A stretch of DNA of 64,000 nucleotides from Calonectria ilicicola (Eukaryota > Ascomycota > Sordariomycetes > Hypocreales > Nectriaceae). Positions 45,352 to 57,126 of this stretch are shown here, piece by piece; positions within the stretch are counted from its first letter, which is position 1; each line of letters starts with the position of its first letter. The stretch spans positions 3,162,001 through 3,226,000 of the forward strand of contig CP085832.1 of assembly GCA_020809705.1 (NCBI GenBank). The letters run 5' to 3'. The notes beneath the pieces are model-generated. The model was not told the DNA's origin. It saw only the letters and a program-made list of their open reading frames with translations, and did no database searches. Both the position numbers and the translations under genes were made by a program.

Positions 45352-46522
45352 CTAACTCCCACCAGCCTGCAACGGCTGCAATACATTCTGCGCATATGCA
45401 TCGGCGTCCCTCGTAATGGCCTGAATGTCAATGCGGTTGCTCAGCGCATCGTTGACGCCCTCAATCACATCGCGCTCCTCCATGACCTCGCTCATCAGGC
45501 GCACCTCATGCGACCAGTAGGCCTGGCTGCGGTTGCGCAGATCGTCGTCGCGCAGCGCCGTGTTCTTCACAATTCCCAGGGCGCTGAGCTTGCTGCGGAT
45601 GACAGCCAGCGCACGGTTGGTCTGCTCGATGCGCTCGGCCGGCGAGGGGGGCTTGGCAAAGGCCCTGTTGGTGGACGACAGGTACAGCACGAAGCCCAGC
45701 AGCGAGTCGAGCGTGGCAAAGGCCAGCAGGCGGTACACGCGGTGGTCCCAGAAGAAGAAGTCAATGTTGGGCAGGCGCAGGGCACGGGCGTTGGCCTGGT
45801 AGTTGTAGGAGCTGACGGTCCAGACGTCGAAGGCGGCCAGGACGGCGGCGGCAATGGTCGCAATGCGGCGCCACTGGGCCCCGTGGCGGCCCGTCACCGA
45901 GGGCGAGGTGGTGAGGGCGATGATGAAGAGGTTGGTGATGTGCGGCCACAGCAGCTGGGGCAGCGCATAGTAAAAGTAGCTCTTGGGCTCGTCGGCGGAG
46001 CAGAAGGGGCACTGGGCGACGACTCTCGGGCCGAACTGGAAGTACAGCAGGCGGCTCTCCATGTTGACGAAGCGCATGCGCAGGCGCTCGTCAATGTCGG
46101 TCAGGACATTGCCGGGGCGACCCGCGGCGACGCGGTTGAAGAGCACATCGACGGGGATCTGCAGGCGCGAGTCGGTCGAGGAGAAGAGGTTCTCGGGGGC
46201 GAAGACGGGGAGCGTCTTGAGCAGGCAGGTCAGGGCGAGGGTGCCCAGCAGCACGAGGGAGACGCGGATGGGCGGCGGGACGGGCTGGATGGGCAGGTTG
46301 CGGGCGGCCGACTCGGCGCGGATGGAGCGGTAGTAGCTGATGGCCTTGGGGATGAGTATGGGCCCGAAGAAGAGGAGGAGGGAGCGGATGCTGTTGCGGG
46401 TGTTAGTTGGTGTCGCTTGTTGCGAAGACAATGGTGCAGAGGATAGCGACAAGTTGGGTGTAAGTTTGCGGTGCGCTGCCTGCAAGGGGGTGGAAGACTC
46501 ACGAATCCCAGGGGATTGCCAT
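45352..46522 (-). CDS. Conserved fungal multi-pass membrane protein, 352 residues
   Basis: Model: exon 1 46503-46522 (20 nt, coding MAIPWD and part of a Ser) and exon 2 45352-46390, joined over a 112-bp GT-AG intron. The junction gives MAIPWDSIRSLLLFFGP. Hydrophobic helices are at about 49-70, 148-170, 183-200 and 225-246, with a possible one at 8-27. A CPFC pair (134-137) lies in the segment before the second helix. After the last helix comes a soluble domain that appears helical (AERIEQTNRALAVIRSKLSALG) and an acidic C-terminus. I do not recognise a named family or function; the regular composition and spliced start suggest a conserved gene. The longer unspliced frame would add about 105 unrelated residues and is rejected. 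Confidence 0.8.
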
Positions 46523-47433
46523 GATGGCGGTTCTATATTCAAAGAGATTGTATCAAACGAGGTAAAAAGGACAGGAATTAACGGCACACACAAATCTCCT
46601 CCAATATAAGTATCAAAGGAGCCCTGTCGTCGTGTGCCAGTCACCACAATCGCCACACACAAAAAGTTGGACACGGTTGTCAGTCGCAAGGCTGAAGGGC
46701 CAGTGATGTGGTCAATTCCGTCACCAGCAAGGCTGCCAACGGGTACCCCACAGTGGCGCCTAGAGGTGGGGCCCGGTCCGATGCCCTTTTTTTCTATTTC
46801 TTTGTCGGCTTCAGAGATTTTCCTCTTTTCTTTCCCTTCTCTTCACACACATCTTTGTTCGTCTTCCCTTCATTCCACGTCCCTCCAGCGAGCGCATCGA
46901 CCTGATTGGCATTCCCAACCAGTGAATTTGTTTTCGATCATCGACGACGCAAGCTTTCTTCCGTTTTCTTTCCCTCATCCCATCTTTTTGCTTTACTTAC
47001 TCGTTGCTCGTGTCGCATCGCCATTTGCGGCATGTACCACGAAAACATCACCATAGCAGCAATTGACACCAATTTGTCCTCTGTCCCGCCTGTCCACAGC
47101 GCCCGTGACGTTCCCTCTCTCTCCCCTCAGTTGGCACTTTCGAAGCTTTCGCGTTTCTGTCTCCATGGACGCCAGAGTCAATATGTTGCCTAGATCAATC
47201 CCCAAATACCCTGCCAAGGGTTATTCTCTGTCGTGTTACAAAGTCTCAGCATCAGCAATGAAGAACTTTGCGTCAAATTTATCAAAGAGATACACTCCAT
47301 CGTAGAAAACTCTGCACTTGTAGTCTGGTTTGAGTTTGACTTGGTTTGGTCGTAAGGCATGAGATTTTTTTTCATTACGTCCGGATATATACGTATGCTT
47401 TACCGAATCCTACAGGAACGCCAATCTATCCGC
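46523..47433. other. Intergenic, membrane-protein promoter and GET1 3' region
   Basis: 911 bp. A 140-codon plus-strand frame at 46634-47056 is composed mostly of pyrimidine-tract codons (Phe/Ser/Leu/Pro) and shows no domain. No gene is called. Confidence 0.6.
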
Positions 47434-48210
47434 CTATAATTCCTTCTTCTCCTCAGAAGCAGCCTTTTCGCTCTTCTTGTCCTCGGCCTTGGGCTTTTCG
47501 GCGACAGGCACCTTCTTCTGAGGTGCGCTTCGAGCCAGTCCAATAATGCTCACAATCAGGTCGCTGAGTAGGGCGATGACACCTGTGCAAGCGAGCTGCC
47601 ACGAGGCAATGCTGACACTGCCGATGGGCGCGCGGGGAAAGGACAGAATCCATTCGGCGTAGTAAGGGAACCAGCCATGTGGCAGCCAGAACATGGGCTC
47701 CGTGGCGTACCAGAATGGGAGAAAATATTGCGGTGCTCGGGTCACCACGACTCGGACGGCCGTAAGGGTGCTGTCAAACGAAGATCGTGTGGCTTCAAGG
47801 CTCTTCTCTGTGAGGCAACTTCCGTTAGTCCCGTGTGCGCATATAGCTGTCTTTCTACTGTGTATCACATACTTGACTTTTCCAGATTCTCGAGCAGCTT
47901 GTCGTGCTGTCGGCGCAGCTTTGCCCACTTGGCAAACTGGTCCTGGCTGCTCGTGGCGTTAAGTTCTCGGCGAACTTTGAGGTACTCGGATTGGAGCTTG
48001 CGCTGTTCGCCAGCGGCCTTGGAGGTCGGCACGGGGAGAAAGTTGATCAGGTTCCATAGCTTTTCAAAGTGTTAGCATTTGTGCGTGTGCGGGGTACTGA
48101 TGCTGGCCGCGGGGGAGTTGTACCAAGTTGTTGATCGTCGCGGCTCCAATGGTGTTGATAATGTTGAGCACCACTTCGATAACGAAGATGCTGACCAGAA
48201 GAGAAGGCAT
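47434..48210 (-). CDS. GET1: GET1, tail-anchored protein insertion receptor
   Basis: Model: exons 48124-48210, 47873-48059 and 47434-47807, giving 215 residues; introns of 64 and 65 bp. TM1 is at about 4-24 ([19 protein letters not shown]). A cytosolic coiled coil runs about 38-105 with [19 protein letters not shown] and [21 protein letters not shown], the part that in yeast docks the Get3 ATPase. Two further hydrophobic segments lie near the C-terminus ([16 protein letters not shown] region and [21 protein letters not shown]). A Lys/Glu-rich tail ends the protein. Get1 with Get2 forms the ER receptor that inserts tail-anchored proteins. Length and topology agree with yeast Get1 and human WRB. 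Confidence 0.94.
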
Positions 48211-48519
48211 CTTGGCGGGATTTTCTTGGTTGGATCCAGAGGTGATGTGAAGGAGAAAAGGAACGCTCGGCGACTAGTTGCGCATGTCGTGGTGAGTTGG
48301 AGACGACAGGGCTGAGACTGTGCGAGCTCGTGATGATGCTGGTGGTGATTTTTGGTTCTGTGTCAACGTGGTCTGCCCGCCATGTCATAACCCCGACCCT
48401 TGCATGGTCCCAGCTCAGCACTTGACCCCTCCACACCAGCCCGCATCTACCCTACAGTGGCAATTACACACTCCGAAACCAACCGATTTGTTCGTCATAC
48501 TCTTTATTGCAGCCTCAAA
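48211..48519. promoter_or_regulatory. Divergent promoter, GET1 / prenyltransferase-like gene
   Basis: 309 bp between opposite start codons; both promoters must lie here. No specific regulatory motif is assigned. Confidence 0.55.
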
Positions 48520-49515
48520 ATGTCAAGAGCAATCGGTAAAAAGCTCAAGGCGGCTATGAGCCAGGGAGATCAATGGAAAATATTTGAAGACATTACAACC
48601 CTTCTCATCACGCCTTGTACTCCGCGCCTAGAAATTGAGATACTCTTGCTAGATCTTGGTCCGGACGCGAATTACATGCAAGAGGCCAATGCTGTTGGCC
48701 TATCGAAACTACGCCTAGCACAGGCATTTATCGTAGGACGAAAGATACTTGCAGAGCATATAGATGGACAAAATACAGCTTCAGAGGAGCTTTTACGGAG
48801 GGCCACCGCAGCAATTCTCCTCTTTGATCCGGAACATCTGACAGCAGCCAACACTAGGAAACGAATTCTACTCAAGACCATAGAAGGACAAGAAAACAAT
48901 GAGACAAGAACAAACCATATCAAAGACGAATGCAACTTTGTTGATACGTTACTCACAGCCCGACTCCATCGGCATACAAAATCGCCAACGCTATGGAATC
49001 ACCGTCGATGGGTCATTGGACAGTTCAGGAACCACGGCGGCGTTGATGATATCGCGGCCAATCACGACATTAAAGACATCATTGCAGTCTCAGGAGAGCG
49101 ACACCCTCAGAATTACTACGCCTGGTGCCATGCGAGACACCTAGTCAAGACGGAAATCATGCCGCGGCCGAACAGGGACGAGCTGCTCCAAGGGCTGATC
49201 GAGACCATCAAGGGATGGTGTCTCTCTCATCACAACGACATTTCTGGCTGGCAGTTTCTCATGTTCCTGTTGGACCGGCGACGCAGCGAGATACCAGCCA
49301 TATTTGGCGAGATCCTGGGGCTCACAGAGTCCTTCAAATGGCGAAGCGAGTCTGTCTGGTACTTCTTCCGGTACACGGCCGCATCGCCGTCCCTCACAGA
49401 CCACGACCGCGCCGAGCTCTCCAGGGTCCGGACAGCGCTCTGGGAGACGGCCGACGAGGGCAGCCGGGAGAAGCGCACGCTGGAGGCCGCGCAGCGGGTG
49501 ATGACTTCATCGTGA
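48520..49515 (+). CDS. Protein prenyltransferase alpha-subunit repeat protein (PTAR1-like)
   Basis: Single exon of 331 residues from the first in-frame ATG at 48520; upstream codons of the same frame have no ATG. Alpha-subunit repeats are visible as SPTLWNHRRWVIGQF (about 155-169), HPQNYYAWCHARHLV (about 196-209), DISGWQFLMFLL (about 241-251) and SVWYFFRYTA. Such repeats form the helical alpha subunit of farnesyl- and geranylgeranyltransferases. The spacing is irregular and several canonical Trp residues are replaced, so this is closer to the divergent PTAR1/Ecm9 group than to RAM2 or BET4. In vertebrates PTAR1 partners with a beta subunit to make a third geranylgeranyltransferase; whether this holds here is inference. 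Confidence 0.85.
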   Translation: MSRAIGKKLKAAMSQGDQWKIFEDITTLLITPCTPRLEIEILLLDLGPDANYMQEANAVGLSKLRLAQAFIVGRKILAEHIDGQNTASEELLRRATAAILLFDPEHLTAANTRKRILLKTIEGQENNETRTNHIKDECNFVDTLLTARLHRHTKSPTLWNHRRWVIGQFRNHGGVDDIAANHDIKDIIAVSGERHPQNYYAWCHARHLVKTEIMPRPNRDELLQGLIETIKGWCLSHHNDISGWQFLMFLLDRRRSEIPAIFGEILGLTESFKWRSESVWYFFRYTAASPSLTDHDRAELSRVRTALWETADEGSREKRTLEAAQRVMTSS

Positions 49516-51076
49516 GGCCTCGGTGCAGCAGTGGAATGCACATCACCGGGGGCACTTCATTTTGCAAACTGCACATCCATCCCCGCACGTATTTCGCACG
49601 GCGTGCGGCTCAGTCCCAGGGTCCCTTCTTTATCTCTGCCGAGCCTGGCCAGGCCCCCCCAAGCAGGTGGTTACTCTTGGCAAGGAATGCCGTGGCTTGT
49701 CGTTGGGGTCATTAGGCTTCGGAGGGCAATCTCCAATATAAATTAAAATGACGATCACCCAGAGCTTCGTGGAGCAGCACACCAAGGGCCGACGCGCTGC
49801 TGCGGGGCCACTCTGCCGGCGAGCTTGCTACGTAGTAAAATGACACGATATTTCATTTTGATAGCCTTTTTCCCTGCTTCCTATTCTCCGGACGCTAAAC
49901 CTGACCACAAGGTGTGATTTTCCATTCACATTCATCTTGGCGGCGCCCCCCAATGCTGCCCCTTGGAGTAGTGGGAACGTGGCGGCGCTGTGGACGTTGC
50001 AGCGTGAAATTTGGCGTGTGAAAAGGTGCGCCTTCGCGCGGGACGGCTGATCGACGGGGCGACGTGGATGGCGCGCTTTGCATTAAACGCAGTGCGCCAC
50101 AGGAGAAGCGAAGGAGATGAGGAGGGGGAATCTACTGGGCGAAAGGAAGAAGGGCTGTATTGATTCTTTTTTACCTGGCTTGAGGGGAAGGCAATTGCGT
50201 AAGGCAATGGGCTCCCGGGCATGCCTCAACCTGAAGCGAGCGAAGCAATTCCTCATCCTCCACTGCATGTTTTGGATGACGATGGCAATGCGAGGTCTGG
50301 ACCCGCTGGTGGGTGCAGGGAGACGTGTCGAGAGAGAGACACGGGCCGGGCCTCAGCTGGACAGGACGGACCATATGCTGGCATGTTATTACAGCAGTTA
50401 AGATGTGCAAGAGGGATGCATGGGAAAAGCTCCGAGATTGAGATTTTGGCAGCTCGCGGCTGCTGGGTTATCTGTTGTGACAGGTTGTAATCTGATCTAG
50501 AGCATCCATCAATTGAGCCCAAGGAAAATAGACTCCAGATCTAAGATTAAGGGCAATGACTCGTTCCGTGTCAGATGGACGCAGCCACCCGTCTTGCAAG
50601 CGAGCCAAGAGCTTGGGTTGAGGGCATTCGAGATGCCATTCGTGTGCTGCTAGCTTCCCTTGTATAACTTCATATCAAAATTGATTGGCAAGGGGCCAGA
50701 GGAAGCCTTGGCAGACGATCCAGATGATCCTCCGGGAAGGAAATGAAATCAATGGATGGATCATATTTATGAATTGAGAAGGAAGCTTCTATCATATGCT
50801 ATCGTTTCATATTTATGACGTTTCTTTTCTTCTTCCTTGACCATCTCGGAGCTTTTACATCGATGTGCGTCTTGTATAAAAAGTGCGCCGCGTGATTGGG
50901 TTCCTCTTTGTGTGCTTGGCTCGGCTTCCTGGCCACTCAGGTTCAACCAGCGTAGGATCTGAGACTGGGGATCAGGAGGGACGTGCTAACGCCGACGTCC
51001 AAGTTGAGCAGGGTTATTTGGCCGCCAAGAGAGCCTGGACCACATCCAGTTCCAGCAACTCCAAACAGGGTCACAA

Positions 51077-51095
51077 CACACACACACACACACAC
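51077..51095 (+). repeat. CA dinucleotide microsatellite
   Basis: About nine and a half uninterrupted CA units in an intergenic stretch. Confidence 0.95.
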
Positions 51096-52750
51096 TCAAG
51101 GCAAGTTTTGACTAGTCTCGTGTGTTATCTAGGGGCTTTCTCTGAAGGAGCCAGAAACCTTCTCGGCGATCTTCACACCAACTAGTAACAGCTCAAGGTC
51201 ACAAACTTCAAGTCGAGAGGGTGCCCTGTCAACGCCAGACCTCTCACGGTCAGATCATCCCATGTCGTCCCGTGTCTGGCCGGCGGCATTTCATGGTTGC
51301 ATTGCAGCAGCTACCGAGGTCTTTTTTTTTCTGGTCTTCTCTTTTCAGGTGGCCCGAGCTGTGGGGGATTCACAATGGAACAAAAGCAGCATAAGCGTAA
51401 AAAGTAACATAAAAAAAAAAACTAGCAGATGCCTGTGTGTGCTTTGTAAGGAACCACTGCTTGCGTATGCCTGCGGAGCATTTCGCATCTGAATCATGAA
51501 CTTTTCTCCCGAGCGGGTACGCACACGCAAGACAGACGCCGCTGGACTGTCATCGTCGATGCGTTTATGGCCGGTGTGCTCACCCCAAAACGTCGCTCCG
51601 CATGGTGGCGCTCCCGTCACGGCGCTCACCTGTAGCTAGAGTTTCGAATGGCGACATTTTTTCTGTGGAGGGTGAGTTCAGAGTTGAGGCCCGGGACGGC
51701 AGCCAATGGGCGTGGCGGCGCCGGGATTCGTTGCTGAAACAGGGGCCCCGACCTGCCCGATCTCCGTCGTCCTGACTCTCTGCTCAGCATGCAGGCAAGG
51801 GCCTTTTAGCGCATGTGGATAACATGTGCAACACCCGCCACCACCTCAGTATGCTTGTCTGCTTGCTTAGTCCAGGGGGATGTGAAGCCCAAGAGCTCTA
51901 TTCCATCACGTGTCTCCACAGGCAGCGTCATTGCGGAGTTGATTCTCTGACGGAGAGTGTTGTTGGTTTGTATACTATTGTTTCATCCAACTCCGATCGA
52001 CCTGGCGATCCGCCCGATCTACGTTGGACAGGACGACTCGATAGTGCAGCATATGTCATGTCGTGGGTTTGCGTCTTGCTTATCCAGTCTGGCCCAGCCC
52101 CTGGGACCATGCATTGATCGTGGCGACAGCCCACGAGCTATTCCGGGCGACAAAAGCATATCGACGCACAGGTCAGGACCGAGGCGGCAGATAGAAACAG
52201 AGCGAGGGAGAGCGAATAAACCCCTGCGCCCTTTCGCCCTCTGCCGTATTCTTTGTGTGCGCACAGCTTCGTATCCAAGGCCAGAGCGGCCCCCGAGAGC
52301 GCCGCGGGTGGTGGGCATACCCATGGCTGTCGAGTTGAGTGCACGCGGGCACTTCTAAACTCTCCTTGGCCGTTTCGTAGCCCCGTCGAGCAGAAGCAGC
52401 TGGCCTAGCAGCCTCTATCCCTGCAGCGCAAGAGATGAACAGGCGACCAGTCAGGCAGATAAACCCTCCCCCCGGGAACCAAAGAGGCGCCGCCGCTGGT
52501 GGTGGCGGCGACGGCGACGGGCGGGCTGGCGGGTCTGGGAGCCCCTGGTCCCTGCATCCCGGGCCTGTGCGCAGCGTGCGCATCCGACTGACATGCAATC
52601 AGAGCCAGAGGAGAGCCTGCGTCTGTGTCTTGCTTTTGGAGCTCTGGTCGCTGGTGTGTGGTGTCGAGCCGCTGGGTTGACTGACTGGCATGTCGGAGCC
52701 CTTGGCCGGGATGGGTCTCGCGGTAAGCCCTCGCCAGCGGAGATGGTGTG

Positions 52751-52758
<8 letters not shown>

Positions 52759-52805
<47 letters not shown>
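52759..52805 (+). repeat. GA dinucleotide microsatellite
   Basis: About 23 uninterrupted GA units (47 nt), roughly 1.2 kb upstream of the aspartic protease start. It is the longest perfect dinucleotide repeat in the window and likely length-variable between strains. Confidence 0.97.
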
Positions 52806-52808
<3 letters not shown>

Positions 52809-53846
52809 TTGTTTGTTATTATTTTGTTTTTGTTTTTCCTTTGTCGCTGCGAATGCAAGTGTGCGCGTGGCTTGCAATGCCATCTTATTCCCTCTGAGCC
52901 AAAGACATGGACTATTGCCTCCCATCGACGCGGGCTATTTCCCCAGGCAGAGGGAGCATGGTAGCGGGCGGCGCCTATCCAAATGATAGAGTTATTAGCC
53001 TGCGCACCAGCGCCGAAACAAGGTAGGCAGGGTGGTAGCTGGGGCTTGGGGAACCTGATTAGGCTGTGGACCAGGATCATGGTGTCTGTCGACTCTTGTC
53101 TAAGGAAGGTCCCTTGGCTCTGTGACCGCCATGTCTGAGTCCAGATCTGGTACCTGTGTGCTACGTACCGCGGTTCGTTGGTAGTGTAGTGGAAGTGGTA
53201 GTGCTGGTGGTGGTGTTGGTGCTGGTACATAGTGTAGTGGTGCTGATGCTCTCCTCGCTGCATGATCGATCATCTGCGCCGTCATCTTTCAACCTCTTCG
53301 TCTCCCCTCTCATCCTCCTCCACACCTACCTTCCTTTCTCTCCTCGTCCTCCCCCTCCCTCTCCTCCACCGTGGTGTCTTGTCGCCAATCACTCCTTTGA
53401 ACTTCCTTTCTTTTCCCTTGTTTCCCGCCCCTCCACATCCCCCTCCGAACATCCCGGTCCATCGGCCTCTCGATCCCTGACCGTCGTCGTTCTGTCTGTC
53501 TGCTTTAAACCAGGAATCCCGGCCCCCCACAAGGCCACTCGACCGACTGTCTGTTGCTTTTTATCCATACGTCGTCCACCCCATTTACGTTTACACCTCT
53601 GCTTTGCTTTGCCTTACCTTGCTGCGTGCTGTTCGTTGGCCTGCATTGGCGTACCGCTTTCTCGGCATCTTACTCGTGTCGTGTCGACCTCGTTCCTCTA
53701 GAGCGATGCCGGCCTCATAATCCCTAATTCATTAATACATACCCTCCCCCCCGGTCTGCTCCTTGCTTCGGGAGTGACATCCTCCGCCAGCCTCCAAGAC
53801 AATCCGTGACGGAGTGGCTTCTCGACTTGCGTCAGCCCCAGGGTTC

Positions 53847-53865
53847 TTTTTTTTTTTTTTTTTTT
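53847..53865 (+). repeat. Poly-T tract (19 T)
   Basis: Nineteen T residues within the pyrimidine-rich stretch about 130 bp before the protease ATG; probably promoter or leader DNA that excludes nucleosomes. Confidence 0.9.
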
Positions 53866-53997
53866 CTTCTTCCCTCGTCAACTCCTTGCTTCTTCTGGCG
53901 TATTGTACGGGTATATCATAAGTATCCGTCTGTCAGTCTAGAAGGGGGCGTTGCTTGAGGATTCGTACATCCTCTCCACACTCACCACCACTGCAAT

Positions 53998-55662
53998 ATG
54001 CGTCCGGCCGCCTTGCTGGCACAGTTGACATTATGGGCCTCGTCCACACAAGCCTTTCACATCTATGACCCAGAATGGCGTAGAGATTTGCTGGCGTCCA
54101 AAGCCGCATTATCTGCTCATACCAAGAGATTCGATATTAAGCAAAGGACTGTAGAGGTTGGTTCTACTGCTGCTACATGCATGATTAGCTTCGCATTAAC
54201 CTAACCCATCCTTTAGTCCACCAAACCAGTATCCGAGAGAGCAGCTGAACAGGCCGCGCGATTAACAACCAAATATGCCAACCGACAAGTCGCTGACGCT
54301 CCCGCTGATGGAGCCGTGGTGAAGCGCGCCAACAACTACGATGTCATGAAGGCTGCAGACCCTACCGGCAAGTACACTGCCGGAATTGACCAGGACGGTA
54401 CCGATTATTCCTACTTTGTCGAGGTCGAGATCGGAGACAAGAAGAAGACAATGTATATGCTCGTCGACACAGGCGCTGGCTCCAGTTGGGTTATGGGCTC
54501 CGGGTGCACAAGCGACGCGTGCGGCTTACACAACTTGTTTGGAACCGACGACTCATCCACTCTCGACCTCAGCTCGAAAACTTTCTCCATCGCCTATGGA
54601 TCTGGAAAAGTGAGCGGGAAGCTGGCAAACGATACGTTCAAGGTGGCAGGCATGAGCTTTCCCTACCAGTTTGGCGTTGCAGACACGACATCGGACCAAT
54701 TCGTCTCATTTGCTTTTGATGGCATCCTCGGCCTTTCTCTCAACACCGGTGCCAACCAAAACTTTCTATCAGCGGTGTCCAGCTCTCACGACCTTGGCCA
54801 GAACATTTTCAGCATTGCGCTCAACCGAGCTGCCGATGGCACCAACAATGGCGAAATCATGTTTGGCTCCACCAACAAGGACAAGTACTCGGGCGACATC
54901 AGCTACACGTCTCTGGAGGAGGGTGACGACTGGTCGATTCAGCTTGGCGACATGGGCTACGACGGCAAGAATGCAAAGATTGGAGGAATCCCTAGTTACA
55001 TCGACACCGGTACCTCGTTCATGTTCGGCCCTGCAGATTCGGTCATGGCTCTCCACGCCCTCATTCCTGGAGCCACCTCGGGAGACAATGCGACATGGAC
55101 CGTCCCTTGTGATAGCAACAAGAACTTCACCATTACCTTTTCGGGCGTCGACTACGTCATTTCCTCCAAGGATTGGATTTCGCCCAAGAGCAAATCAGGA
55201 ACTTGCACGAGTAACATTTATGGCCACGAGGTTGTCTCGGGAGCATGGCTGCTTGGTGACACGTTTCTCAAGAATGTCTATGCCGTCTTTGACAAGGACA
55301 AGCGACGAATTGGTGAGTGGACTCTGATGCAAGGTGTAGATACAAGAATTGTAGGCTGACCAGAACCAACAGGCTTTGCCAAGAGCACAATCAACTCGGA
55401 CAGCACCGACGCCACCTCGGACACCAAGACAGCATCTGAAGACGCTGGCACCACCTCTGTGAGTGCCGCCGCAAGCGCAACCGGCACAAGCTCTGTCGAT
55501 ACAGGCTTGGGCAAAGAATCCGTCTCGACCGGCACTGCAACTGCAGGATCCAGCCAGGCGACCAATGCCAGCAATGACTCATCAGCACCCGGCAGGTCTC
55601 TGACCCAAGCCTATTTCACATTCGCTTTCTGTATCATCACCCTTTTCACTGTCCTGGCCTAG
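53998..55662 (+). CDS. GPI-anchored secreted aspartic protease
   Basis: Model: exons 53998-54156, 54217-55312 and 55373-55662, giving 514 residues; both introns are 60 bp and GT-AG. A signal peptide covers about residues 1-19. A basic propeptide ends at a KR site (88-89), a likely Kex2 cut. The pepsin fold has catalytic D137 (VDTGAGSSWV) and D316 (IDTGTSFMFGP), the flap YGSGKVSG, and GLSLNTG. After the fold (GDTFLKNVYAVFDKDKRRIGFA) comes a Ser/Thr-rich linker of about 70 residues and a hydrophobic C-terminus (AYFTFAFCIITLFTVLA), together a GPI attachment signal. Similar yapsin/CtsD-like enzymes sit in the plasma membrane or wall and process surface proteins. The frame of the second exon runs on past the real splice for 16 codons, which would lose the GPI signal. 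Confidence 0.95.
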
Positions 55663-57126
55663 GAATAGGCTGCGAGGCGGGCAATACATTCATTTTTAAT
55701 ACCCATTTTTGCACATTTTTGGACCCGAGATACATACAGGAACAGCACCCATCATCACACACATCCATGGAATCTGCATTAGAACTGGTGCACGACGGCG
55801 CATCGTGCTTGAGAACATTGGACAGCCCGACGGAGTCAAGAAGAAGTCGAATTTCCGAAGCGAGGGGGGAAACAATGGGACCAGTGGTGTGACCTGGAAA
55901 GACGGTCACCGTCATTTTTTTTTTCTGAAATGATACCCAGCTCAGGGGTCAGTGGAGGACACAGGACATTTGCCCACAGCGGCACTACGGCAAAGATGAT
56001 TGAGAATATCCACGTTTATAAAGAGAAACAGAATAAGGAACAAGCTATTGAAGCTGGCCAACAGAAAAAGGGTCTTGTTTGTGTGATGTGCAATGTGTGT
56101 GATATCTAGTGCTTTGATTAACGTAGCCGACCGACCCTGTCTCGGAACGACGACCCTGAAGGATCCAGACCAGAACAGCAACGAGGTACGTATCTGGCAA
56201 ATGAAGGGAGTGGAACAAGACAGCCGAAAGCAGCAGTTTGAGGAATTCTTCATGCAGCGTGAAGCTAATTTGCAAATAGCCAACCCGGCTACCCGGGATT
56301 TTGAGTGTGGCTCCGAATGATTGATTGATTAATTAATTGATTGATTGTTGAGAGACAATAAGAAACGTGTGAGTGGTGGTGGGAATAGGTGGTTTAATAA
56401 GAGTCAGTTATTTAGGACGAAAATGAGCCAAGGGCGTGACCAAAGCTGACAGATTGCCCTTTGAGATGATTTCTTCTTTTTTTTTGTGTTTGTTTCATTT
56501 CGGTCCTCTGACTAGTTAATTGCATCGCCACCACTGACGACTTCCCCTTGTGCTGCTGCTAAACGCCTTGTCTCCATCGCTTTTTCTCGTATACAGTGGC
56601 CGACCAACCGTAACCCCCTGCATACATACACGTACTTGGCTGGCGGCCGGGAATAATCGACAGCAGCTCGCTCAGTCTTCAGCGGCTCCTCCAAGCACCA
56701 AGCTCCGGCTCCAGGCGGCCCTCAGCGGATCCCTCAGTGGATTAGACTAAATTTACGGATACATCGCTGGAGGCCAGGCAGGGGTAGTCTGCCCCCCCCA
56801 GCGCGCTGGCCCGCCAATCCCAGGCGCTCCCATCCCACGACCCTCGTCACTAGCACTGCCTTATCACGTAACGCAAAACGCAACGCAACGCAGCACGCCG
56901 ATATTCAACGTCAAACAATTCTACCCCCGTTTTTTAATACTTGCGCAACCTGTTTTCTGCTCTTCTTTGACGACTGCAAAATCCCATTACTCTCTCTTCC
57001 CCTTTATCTCTCCCTTTTGCAGTCTTGGGAAAACCCTCCTTCTTTCTCTCTCTCTTGCAGCGCTTCTCTCCCCTTTTTAACCAGCAGCAGGAAGATGTGC
57101 CCGCGAGTCCCTGGTCCCCTCCAACA
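55663..57126. other. Intergenic, protease 3' region and AVT promoter
   Basis: About 1.5 kb. An imperfect tetranucleotide repeat (TGAT/TAAT units) lies at 56318-56349. The last 200 bp are pyrimidine-rich and likely form the transporter leader. No gene is seen. Confidence 0.6.
56318..56349 (+). repeat. Imperfect TGAT/TAAT tetranucleotide repeat
   Basis: Seven consecutive tetramers of TGAT or TAAT plus a TGTT, in an intergenic region. Confidence 0.85.

Larger units (their letters stand above)
49516..53997. other. 4.5-kb intergenic region with simple repeats
   Basis: No gene is supported. It contains a CA repeat (51077-51095), a GA repeat (52759-52805) and a T19 run (53847-53865). From about 53270 the plus strand is strongly pyrimidine-rich, probably the leader of the aspartic protease gene. 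A 181-codon frame at 53156-53701 starts at GTG, is made of leader sequence and is not called. Frames elsewhere are short and overlap on both strands. Confidence 0.6.

Noticed and set aside
46523..46689. Longer start for the membrane-protein gene at 45352
   Set aside because: The upstream unspliced frame reads through a GTGAGT intron; the spliced start MAIPWDS joins smoothly to the hydrophobic helix.
46634..47056. 140-codon frame between the membrane protein and GET1
   Set aside because: Mostly Phe/Ser/Pro/Leu from pyrimidine tracts; no domain and no plausible splice partners.
53156..53701. 181-codon plus-strand frame before the aspartic protease
   Set aside because: Starts at GTG with no ATG start; Ser/Pro/Leu/Val composition comes from pyrimidine-rich leader and GT-repeat DNA.
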